Assembly: GCA_943736015.1 (NCBI GenBank)
Contig: OX031057.1
Coordinates: 55,877,001 to 55,941,000, forward strand
Reading direction: 5' to 3'
Length of the DNA stretch: 64,000 nucleotides
Source of the DNA: Tridacna crocea
Lineage: Eukaryota; Mollusca; Bivalvia; Cardiida; Cardiidae
Shown: positions 1 to 9,451 of the stretch, piece by piece
Layout: every line of letters starts with the position of its first letter
Numbering within the stretch: the first letter of the stretch is position 1
Position numbers and translations under genes: made by a program
Notes under the pieces: model-generated
The model's database searches: none
Seen by the model: only the letters and a program-made list of their open reading frames with translations
Told to the model about the DNA's origin: nothing

Positions 1-297
1 CATGGCGAGCCGACGCATCAAATACTATACGGACTTTTATGGACTCTCTTCCCAAACGTACAACAGGAAAGTGTGGCATTAACCTTTTTTCTTCATTTTT
101 AACTTTGTCAACTTTTTCAATGTAATCTTTGTGCAGATACTTTTCTATTGTTTCATTGTACATCTCTTTCACAACTGGATCCTTATCTTATCGTTTTTCA
201 AGACGTTTTATTGCCATTTCATCGTTGTTTACCAATTGTTTCTTACTGTCTTTCCAAGGCAATGACACTTCATAATGATCACCCTGAAACCTAATTT
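1..297 (-). pseudogene. BEL/Pao retrotransposon, reverse-transcriptase N-terminal fragment
   Basis: Read on the minus strand, this stretch gives the start of a BEL/Pao-type polymerase. A conserved YEVSLPWKDSK segment lies near 270-238, a basic helix follows, and the early RT motif IVFDASARH is at the window edge (about 27-1). One in-frame TAA near 190 interrupts the frame. The rest of the RT would lie beyond position 1, so the element is truncated by the window as well as decayed. It points away from the integrase fragment that begins immediately to its right on the plus strand, so the two parts of this element are joined in opposite orientation. Family assignment rests on motif recognition. 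Confidence 0.6.
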
Positions 298-1000
298 GAA
301 TGGCATATAGCCTAAACACAAGTTCATTTACGAATGCTTTCTTCCGTATGGTTAGCAGCAGGGGACGTCTAGAAAAGGTGGTCAGTGACAATGGGACAAA
401 TTTTGTTGGAGCAAATAAGGAGTTAAAGGAATTAGTTGAAGCCCTAGATCAGCATGAAATTACAAGAGTAAGTGCAAACAAAAGTATAGAATGGCAGTTC
501 AACCTACCAATGGCTCCTCATTGGGGTGGAGTCCATGAAATTATGATCAAATCTGCTAAGAGAGCCATTTACATAATTTTGAATACTACAGATCTAACGG
601 ATGAAGAATTAGTAACTGCCTTTGCTGGAGCCGAATCGTTAATCAACTCAAGACCTCTGATTTATCAGACCTCTGATCCAGCAGATTGTACACCAATCAC
701 CCCTAATCATTTTTTTTCGGACTGTGTTGTGGCGAATTTGCTCCTCAGTCAGTAGATAGTACATCTTTTAAACCACAGAATAGATGGAGACGTGTACAGG
801 AACTTATTAGACACTTTTGGCAGCGTTGAATAAAGGAATGGCTTCCAAGCATAGGATCACGGAAGAAATGGTTTGTAGGACAGCAAAATTTCAAAGTGGG
901 TGACGTCATTATGATCGTCTCAACATATTCTCCACGAGGTCAGTGGCCATTAGGACGAATCGTAAAGGTTTTCCAAGGAAATGATACAGTGTAAGAGAAT
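295..1000 (+). pseudogene. BEL/Pao retrotransposon, integrase and C-terminal domain (broken)
   Basis: The plus-strand frame from 300 to 755 encodes the integrase core of a BEL/Pao element. VVSDNGTNFVGANKELK (about 384-434) holds the second catalytic Asp, PHWGGVHEIMIKSAKRA contains the Glu position (HE), and SLINSRPL and TPNHF are typical of the family. A frameshift falls near 712-735. The downstream C-terminal domain (RWRRVQELIRHFWQR, then FKVGDVIMIV) continues in another frame to about 990 with an internal TGA at 827-829. The N-terminal zinc-binding part and the first catalytic Asp are absent because the left edge is the inversion junction at about 297. The copy is not functional. Confidence 0.75.
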
Positions 1001-1657
1001 TAAATTTTATATTATCATTCGATATTGTAGAGCATAATTTGATAAAGTTGGTAGTGTACAGTCTCGAAATCTGAAAGTTGTATTATAGTCAGAAAATGTA
1101 AGATGGCATAGAATCATATTTAATGTAAGAAGAATAGTCACTAAAAATAATAATATGCCATGTTACAAGAATCGAGTATAAAATTTAAAGCTTGAACTAT
1201 GTTAAAGCATATGTATAGATAATTAGTCAAAGGTAACTGAGTAGAATAAATGGTCTTTTCCACAGATAGTGATAGAACCAAACAAAGCATGATTTGATAG
1301 TTTTGTCAGTAGTCTGTCAAATTTTGATGGACAGTCTGAGTCTAGGTTCAGTCTGCACATTTACAGTCTGGTCGTAGTCCATACTGACTATAAAGTACAG
1401 AGTCGATGTAATGCAACCAATAATTGGTTAAATGTTTTCAGATATGAAATTAGTAACATACTTCACAGAGATATACAGGTTTATTTTGAATTTGCATTGT
1501 ATAGAATGTTTATTGGTTAGTCATAATATAGTTTCATTAATATAAATTCCAAGTCATAATATAGTTTTATTAATATATATTCCATTTGTAGTATAGCTTA
1601 GTAAGACATGTCTCGTTGAAGTTTTAATAGGACTGTGTCTTATTAATAAGAGGAGTG
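1001..1657 (+). other. BEL/Pao 3' non-coding region ending in a polypurine tract
   Basis: No coding potential is seen between the integrase remnant and the LTR. The stretch is AT-rich with short repeats of ACAGTCTG-type words around 1310-1390. It ends in AAGAGGAGTG (1648-1657), a purine-rich run directly before the TGTT start of the LTR, as expected for the plus-strand primer of an LTR retrotransposon. Confidence 0.4.
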
Positions 1658-1855
1658 TGTTCTAAAGGATTATTTGTACGAGTAATTTACATGGCAAGGT
1701 AAAAATTACAATTGACACCATTAACCTTAACTTGCACGAGATTTTCACTTTTTGTAATTGTTGCAACGTGAAAAATTGATTTAGTCAGACCATTAAAGAG
1801 ATTTGTAGAGTCAACGTCGAAGTTTTAAGATGCAGATAGCCTGTAGTACTTAACA
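1658..1855 (+). repeat. Putative 3' LTR of the BEL/Pao element
   Basis: The segment starts TGTTCTAAAGG right after a polypurine tract and ends TACTTAACA, giving TGTT/AACA inverted termini and a length of 198 bp. The 5' LTR would lie outside the window, so identity between LTRs cannot be checked. Directly after the terminal CA the reading frame of the Crypton gene resumes, so the element appears to have inserted into that gene. Confidence 0.45.
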
Positions 1856-3659
1856 ACGACGGTCTCGAAAGAAAGTCAAACAGAGTCCAGTTTTTAACCG
1901 AGGATGAAGAAGATGTAAGTAAAATTAGGGTAAAAAAAAAAAGAAAACCTACCTTCTTAAATCACTTCATACATCTCTTTCTCAAATTAGTACGTGTCAT
2001 GTAAATTTCATGTTTGTTTCGTGTTTAAAGTTATCAATATGCTGTCACATATTTTTTGCAACAGTGTAAAATAAACATGGATGTAGATATTTGTGTACAA
2101 AAAGAAATAACAGCAGATATAACTGAGTTATTGAGCGTGTATTGCATCCACATCCTGTCGAATTATTTGCAACGCTGGTGAAAAATGTAATTTTGCTCCA
2201 ACTTAGGTTTTCATCGAGACTGGCTGGAGGTTTCGGTCAGAGGTTTATTAAAATGTTTGTTCTTTTTGTATGTATGAATATTTATTTTTTATCCGTCAGC
2301 TTCAAAACTCCACATGACCCAATATTAACTGGATGAAAATGTAGCTATTCAAACAAAACTCATTACTCTTATTTCAGGTTCTATGGAGCACTGGTCAGCT
2401 GGACGCCCATAACGTGGTCAGTCTTCAAAATACAATTTGGTGGCGGAATAATGTTTTTGGTTTAAGGGGCCGACAAGAGCACAGAGACATGCATTGGGGA
2501 GATTTGGTCATTCACTCAGACACAAATGGACTTCAGTACATTAAGTATCATGAGAGAGATACTAAAACACGCAAAGATCCAAGAAATGAGAGAGCATTTC
2601 ATTTTTCCCCAAACTGTTTGCTATACCTGACAGGCCAGAGCGTTGTCCTGTACAAATGCTACTGCTTTATTCTCACAAACGGCCTGTGCCTATGCTTAAA
2701 GGTGGGTATTTAGAATTTTCACATCACACCAAGTTAAAAAATATATATAATTATTGAAATTTATACGAAAAAACAATACAAATCATCAATAATTAAGAAT
2801 CATAAAATTCAAAAAAAAAATTTTTTTTGATGGTATTCCCTTTAAAGGCTACGTTGCCTCTTAAGCTATTTTTAGATTTTGCGCCAAAATCAATAAAGCA
2901 TTGTGGGAATGTCAAGTGACTTGCACGTGACTAATAACGCTTAAATTCCATTACATAACAAACATGTAATAATTATTTTCCATAGTGTCTTCTTCGGAGC
3001 GATGTTTAAAGCTTTGTCAGTGTTTTCATGTATTTAAATTGATAATCTGATATTAGAACGTGTCTCCCGTTGGTGTCAACCTGGTTCGTAATACATCTCT
3101 AATTTCTCGTGTTATCGGATGGTTTTCGACTGCTGGGGTTTTATGAACGCAAATTAAAAGGCTATTGGAGTATAAGGATGATTTTTTTGCATTTTTGTAA
3201 AATTTTCGTCCCAAAATCTGAAGGGCCACCTTTAATCCTGATGCCCCATTCTATCTTACACCGTTACCTGGTTCGCAAATCAAACCCGACGCTTGGTATA
3301 AAAACTCACCGCTTGGTGTTTACTTGCCTGGAAAACTAACGAATCATTCAGGCAGAAAGACAACTGTTAAACGAATAGGAGAGGCAGGGATTGAAAGTTC
3401 TGATATCATCCAGTTAACTGGACACAAAAATGTGCAATCCGTTAATTCTTTTTCAGATGTATTTTTGAAAAAGCAAAGGGAAATGTCAAATATTTTGGTC
3501 GAATCTGCACCTAATGGTATTTTTACACTTCTAATTCTCCAATCGACTACTGTAAGGATTCGACGTACGGAACAAGAGGCTAGAGTAGAAACATGCAGTT
3601 TTGATATTGATCCTAAAGATGGGTTTGATGAAGTTATTGCGCATATTGAACAATATTGA
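1856..3659 (+). pseudogene. Crypton-type tyrosine recombinase (DUF3504-like), disrupted
   Basis: Three coding pieces are visible. An acidic segment (VQFLTEDEED) ends at a GTAAGT donor at 1917/1918. After an acceptor (TTATTTCAG, exon from about 2379) comes a block with NTIWWRNNVFGLRGRQEHRD, containing the first catalytic Arg. A C-terminal block at 3236-3659 has NHSGRK (H-x-x-R) and the TGHKN box. This matches the catalytic domain of Crypton/ZMYM-related recombinases. It is broken by a one-base frameshift in a T/C run near 2600-2607 and by a TTAA-flanked MITE at 2696-3235. The upstream side is cut by a BEL LTR. At the expected nucleophile Tyr (codon 3450-3452) the sequence encodes Phe. The termination codon is at 3657-3659. 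Confidence 0.7.
2696..3235 (+). mobile_element. TTAA-flanked MITE, family T, copy 1
   Basis: A 540-bp AT-rich non-coding element starts TTAA-AGGTGG and ends CCACCT-TTAA. Related copies lie at 59776-60317 (same strand) and 46709-47239 (opposite strand). A TTAA duplication and short inverted ends are the signature of piggyBac-type target choice. Removing the insert down to a single TTAA restores an uninterrupted Crypton reading frame at this point. Confidence 0.8.
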
Positions 3660-3894
3660 AAAACCGGCTTCAATAGACAAACCATCGACCGATCATGCAA
3701 GATCTCTTATGCCGAATTCCACTTTCCCCAAATGTACGTTTAACTTTTCAATTCGATACAATGACTAATTTAGGTAGATACATGTATCTGCAATCTCAGA
3801 TTCATTCTGTTTAATAGGCGTTTTGAGAAATATCAATAACCGGAGTTATTGTTTAAAAAGGTTAATTAAAAGAAAAAAAAAAAAAAACTCAAAC

Positions 3895-6800
3895 CATCCA
3901 AACTTGTTTCAAATTGCATCCCCTACAACGAGTAAGGTACCAATCTAAAGGGCTTAGATTGAAAAATCACGCGATAGTAGCTTATGAGAAAACGGGAGTG
4001 CCTCTGTTCACATAATGCGTCTTTAAAGTTTATACTATGGATGGCTTCAACATTTTTGGTGTCAGACCAAGACAAAAACCTTAAGTTTATTATTTTTATG
4101 TTAAAGGCCCATATATACATATATATATACATGTATACAAGACGCTTCTGTTCATGTTGCTCACCGCTTTTCAATAGACCTTTGCCACTGTAGCGTACTG
4201 CGGACTACAGACCGCTGACTGCAGACTATTCAAGGGGGATGTCTCAAACGAAATAGTGCAATAATAAAACTGAATTTAAGGAGAGCTACAGCGAATAATT
4301 ATAGTTTCATTGACTCAAACCAATTAAAGAAACATCGACAGACATGACCTCAAGACATCTTGATTGTTCTGTTTGTGGTCTGGGTTTCTCCAACTCGCAC
4401 CGCTTACTTTGCATGACTTTAGCCTAGCTTATGTATTTGACTGTCCGACTGTATGATTTCAAGTTCAACATTTCCGCAATTCCTTTCCTCTTTTTTTTTC
4501 AGTCGAGCAGCTGTTAAAGCCGTAAGTTGGAGATATCGATTACGATATATTTTATATGCGAGTAAATTCCAGTCAGCAGGGAAGTCAAGTGCCTCCAAGG
4601 GTCATACTTTGCCCAAAGGGCGAACTGTTGTGCTTCATTTACATGCCAAAGAAACCCGCTTGCAATAGCATTATTTCAGTGCTGTTTGTTACTATCTTTG
4701 AATGACAACATGGCAGCTCCGAAGACTTGAACATTACTGTTTCTGTGATTCTAACGCAGGCAAACATTTTTATTCTGTGCAATGTCCCGTCAATAGGTCT
4801 GCTGATGGGGTTTTATATAATTTCCCGTATAGATTTTGCCACTGTTCATTACAGAGCAAGCGTGCGAAAGCTAAAACAGTTGAATCGTGGAATAAGCGTC
4901 CTTGTAACCGAGGAGATACTAACGTAAAGTATACTGGATAAAAACCACAAGCTAGGTTATTGTCGCAACCACATTGGAAATAAAAGAACCCTGAACGTTA
5001 TGAACAAACATTTTAGGACTATATTATGCAATGCCATCAAAATTGTTGATTAAACGAATAAATGTCTCGGCTGACTCCCCTGCTTTATAACAGAGTTGCT
5101 GATGATCGTCTGAAAAGGGGGAAAATACGCCTTTTACATGTTGTTGTCTCCAGTAAATGTCTTGTAGTCACTACCAAGTCTTCATATGAATAACGTAGGG
5201 TCTGTGAATGGATGAGAACTACTCGGTCCGGTAAAGCATCTGAAAAAACTAAGCGATTAAAATGAAAAAAAAATACACATGCTTGGTTGTGCTCGATACG
5301 GCACTGCCATTATGGAATACAAGTCTTTTCCCTCATTTGGGGCGTATTCTGTGGAATAAACCATTGATAAAGTCAAAACTTCTTTCCATGCTTAAAATCT
5401 AACAAATCATACAAACTATGAAACTGTCTCTATAACATAGCGACAGTATTTTGTTATTGTTGTGAATAATTAGAGCTAAAGGCCCTTTTCATTAATTTAT
5501 CAGTAATATACGGCGACGATTTACTTGTCAGCGTGTACTTTAAACGTATGGCCGACATGGCAGTTGCTATTGTTGTTATGTTGGCGGTTTGAAAGAAGTG
5601 GAGTAATTATTCAAAATGGGAAGCTTCTCCGTTTCTCAGAGAAAAATAAATATATAATTACAAGTTTCTTTTATTTCAAGGTATTTCCCCTTTAACAACA
5701 AGGATTTAGACCGATGATTTCGTGCAAATTGAGGTACGATACTACATATACGACACTCTTTTCTCGGCATATTGATGTCCAGTTTATGGTCTCTGTCAGA
5801 TATAATCAGATCCGATTAGGATTTCATGAAAAGAAAGTTCTAAAAATTCTACTTGAATTCCGAATAAGACCAGACTATGAGGCAAATAATATACATAGTG
5901 TGGAAAAATCGACCTGGTTCGGCTTGACTAGGCTTTGACATGAGTCAGTTTGTTTTTCATCAAAGCAGTACTTTATCGATCCTTCGCTTCATGGACACAT
6001 GAATTGCATTCTCTTTCACCGTCTCTTGGTTTTCGTGGGAGTGTCTTTGGGCAAGACACTTCAGAGCCCTAGCCAAGTACGCTGTCGCCTTGATATGACT
6101 GAAATAACGTTAAAAACACAATTCAATCCATTATTTCCCGCTAGATGGCATTCTACAAATACACATCTATCTAATTTTGGTATCCTGGTTACAGAACGGT
6201 TCGGACCACACGTCTACGCGACAACCGTTACTTTGAATTTCAAACTAAAATAAACGTTTACTCAACAAAATGCTATACCTGGCGCGATTCACTCAGATAT
6301 GATCAGCAGTTTAGAGAAATCTGGAGCTAAAACAGGCCTGATTTTTCCTCAAATTTACTGATAAAAGCTATTTTCTCCATTGTTACTTTATAGCGCGCAT
6401 TTCTACAGTCTCCCCGATATCGGGAGAGTGATGCGTCATATACGACAGGTCGAATCTTCGAAGAATATGACATGCGCAGACAACGCAATTCAATCAATAT
6501 TTTAACGTCTGTAAATATTGTAAAAAAAAAAAGGTGCTTCTTGTCTATATCGTACAATTCTCGCGTAATTGATCGTTATATATTGCATTTCATACGGTCA
6601 CGTACTATGATTTCTGAAAAACCTATTTCACCTCAATTTTAATTGTAGTGAATTAGCATAGCTCCGGTCTGCAGCCTATACAATCCATACTCACTTACAT
6701 AAAAACAAATCACGTTTGAGATACGTTATTTCCCTCCATTTGCCACTTTGAGACAACCCCTCTTAAAAGTCAGCAGTCAGGTATCCGCGGTCCGTAGTCA

Positions 6801-7390
6801 GCGTAGGTGGCAAAGGTCTAATAAGGAGCCATTTTAGTGTACGAAGTTGAGGATTTATACATCACGTTTCTTTGAGTTCAACATAAAAACATCAAGTAAA
6901 TGACCCATGTAGGTTGTTCGTACATTTCCCTTGTTCCTCCCTTAATCGTTTTCACCCGAGCGTACAGATTTTTGACTTCATATTTGTTACCGAAGCGTAC
7001 AGAAATTCCGATCACCCAACCCTACAGTAGTTTAGTTTCGGTTTGCACCGAAGAACACACCATGCAAAATTTCAAAACTTTATAACAGCTAAATCAGTAA
7101 ATATAAGCAACATATTTTGTACAGTTGTAAGAATATGACATTTCCCCACCGATCGAGGTACATTCTTTTATCATTAGCTTTCTATTCGACGAAATAAAGC
7201 CAGTTTTTTCAGGTCTCCCGCTTAGTTTTTCATCTTCATCAAAACATCATGTTCAGCGCGGGATTACGGACGAGAGGCACTCCCGTTTTCTCATCAGCTA
7301 CTATCACTTGCTTTTTCAATCAAAGCTCTTTAGATTGGTACCTTATTCGTTGTAGGGGATGGAATTTGAAACGAGTTTGGACCAAAATTA
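3895..7390. mobile_element. Large element with long, partly diverged inverted ends
   Basis: The left block 3895-4005 (from CCAAACTTGTTTC to AAACGGGAGTGCCTCT) recurs in reverse complement at about 7270-7385. A second inner pair matches between 4171-4232 (AGACCTTTGCCAC onward) and 6770-6827. The inverted ends flank about 2.5 kb with no recognisable transposase, a SINE at about 6000-6135, and the AT-rich alternation at 4107-4137. It may be a foldback-type or deleted DNA transposon; no target duplication was identified. Confidence 0.45.
6000..6135 (+). repeat. SINE fragment with a central core typical of molluscan SINEs
   Basis: The segment contains TGTCTTTGGGCAAGACACTT followed by GATATGACTGAAATAACG and a short tail of CAATCCA-type sequence. 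The same core-plus-tail arrangement occurs at 43562-43775 and 60730-60955. No intact RNA polymerase III promoter is visible in this copy. Confidence 0.5.
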
Positions 7391-7893
7391 AACGACACTT
7401 ACTTTGTCAATAACACGTGTCCGCCATCTTGAATTCACCGAAGAAATATTCCGTACAGAGTTTCCATACAGTGAGCACTGGGCAGTGTTTTGATGTCATG
7501 TTGATAGTGAGATCGGTATCAGTCTGTCAGTTCACCGTTTTGCAGAAACTGGTACACGCTGGGTTTCGTACTGTTACACAATAAATGTGTTTTCATGTCC
7601 GGATACGTGTGTACGTTAAGCTCTACCCTATCCTATGAAATAGTCAGTCCAAGTTAAATATGAGCCATGCCCTGGCAAAGAGGAACTTGATGCATTTCCG
7701 TGATGCATCGTACCTAGCTAGCCATTACATAATTATGGATCCGTAAGATCTATATTGTCTAGCAATCGACTGGTTCCTCAGGTAGAAAGGTCCTTAGATA
7801 TGCAGAAAATTTAATAGGAGCAAAAGGCTTCGATAAAGGTCAATTTGGGCGGATTTTGCAGTCTGCCATGTATCGATGCTTTTTGCATTAGTG

Positions 7894-7911
7894 CCCCCCC
7901 CCCCCCCCCCC
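7894..7911. repeat. Poly-C tract (18 C)
   Basis: Uninterrupted homopolymer of cytosine. Length may be unreliable because homopolymers are error-prone. Confidence 0.9.
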
Positions 7912-7954
7912 GTCATAGTGCACATGTCATGATTATTATTACTTTTCTTGTGTT

Positions 7955-8335
7955 AGTCGTATTGATATTTTATTTCATGCTTTCCGGTAGGATATCGAGA
8001 AATAGTAGTGAAACTATTTTTCGATATGACACGGTTACGAGCAGTGAAAATACCGAATTTTAATGTTTTTGTTGCCTAGGTAAATTGCGCGTGCTTCACA
8101 ACCAGATGAAAATATGAGGTCATTTACCTTACAATTCTCGCGCTTGACGTAATATTGTAACGCGTTGCTATGCTGAAGGGGAACTGTACTGGATTTTGAT
8201 AAAGTTCTTCCCAGAAAGGGTTAAAAGCATGAAATAAATAGAATATTTGCTTTTTTCGGTGGAAGATCGAAATTTATTTCATCGAGTGAACACCATCGGT
8301 AATACTTTTACGAGTGGGACCATCATTTCCTCCTT
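7955..8335 (+). mobile_element. Foldback family F, copy 1 (partial)
   Basis: It shares CATGCTTTCCGGTAGGATAT, then a GTTGCCTAGGTAAATTG segment, then AGAAAGGGTTAAAAGCAT and the AAGATCGAAATTTATTTCAT hairpin arm with copies at 10640-11034 and, inverted, 20453-20915. Only one arm of the terminal hairpin is present here. No protein is encoded. Confidence 0.65.
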
Positions 8336-9071
8336 TTCCTGTAATGTCTTCAAAGGTGTTTCTCAGGGCTGTTCAGATCACAGAAGTGCGTTATGTACTG
8401 TTTATATTTGTATTTGTGCTTGTCATTTGTATAATGGCTGTGGCCTAAAATTACAATAAGCTATTGAAAGTTAAATTACAGAGATTCTCTGGGAGGTCTC
8501 AAGATCCGCAATAACTAAATAGACCTTTCAGGAACGCCTGTGGTATCCCAGGGTAGTACCAAGTTCGAAAGTTGTCTCCGATCCTATAAAGGTATATCAC
8601 GTGGATACCAGAGAAATCCTTGTTTCAAACTTTTGATAAACTGCCTTCAAAATTACCCCCTACAAGACAAAAGATCGTCTGCCGGCGGGAATGTATCAAG
8701 ATTCTATTCATTCGATCCTTTTTGAAAAGAACGGGAAAAAACATGCAAAGAAACAAAAAGGACCACTCTGCAATTGTTTTTTTATTTTGTTTTTATTTGA
8801 CAAGAAATGTAATTGTTGATAATGTAATTGTAACTGAATTATTATAATGTCCCTTTGTTCCTATTCTGCTTTTCTTACATTACGAAGAAAAGAAAGTGGA
8901 TAAAAAACGACGATGAAGACCTCATGGCCGGATACAACCACCTCAATCCTTAACTAATGCATGATTCCAAGCAAGTCATCATATGATTAAGGAACCATAA
9001 AATCCATTTCGTCTAAAAACCGACTGGAACATGATGTAGACTACTCCTTTTATATATACAGTATACATAAA

Positions 9072-9185
9072 ATTGATAGACAGCAAAAGGTTTCGGCCCA
9101 GGCCAGCCTGCCCCGACTGCGCAGGGTGACTTGAGTCGATAATTCTTGCAGATGTATTAGGCCCCATTTTCACAGAGCATGGTCC
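9072..9185 (+). mobile_element. Short hairpin element, family C
   Basis: The stretch contains CCAGCCTGCCCCGACTGCGC and ends GGCCCCATTTTCACAGAGCATGG. Related segments are at 16135-16215 (inverted), 22392-22500 and 24440-24548. Each has a GC-rich imperfect palindrome around GCGCAG/CTGCGC inside AT-rich sequence. Confidence 0.45.
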
Positions 9186-9307
9186 ATATATTATGATCAC
9201 TGGTTTCAACAAATTATCATATATTATATAGTTATAACAAAATAGAAACAGTGTGACACATGACACCAACGGGTCCGGGGCTCCGGAGTTTACATCTAAG
9301 AAAATAG

Positions 9308-9451
9308 CTATGTTAGGTACGGTAGAATGTAATTATTGAACACCTTCCTTGTTCTGTACCAATATTTATGGAGCACCCCGGGCACTGTATGCACATGGAC
9401 AGCATTTCTCTTCACCATTGTCTGTAGTCCAAACATGTCGTAAATATAGAA
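9308..9451 (-). CDS. PPT2: PPT2 terminal exon
   Basis: The acceptor is TTGTTGTTACAG before 9451. There are 47 codons and a TAG stop (9310-9308). It contains [14 protein letters not shown], then [11 protein letters not shown] with the expected catalytic His, and ends NNYILPYLT. This corresponds to the family C-terminus (FGLKTL, GISHxxWHxN, IxPWL). Poly(A)-signal-like AATAAA words on the minus strand lie near 8765-8790. Confidence 0.88.
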   Translation of the reverse strand, partial: FYIYDMFGLQTMVKRNAVHVHTVPGVLHKYWYRTRKVFNNYILPYLT

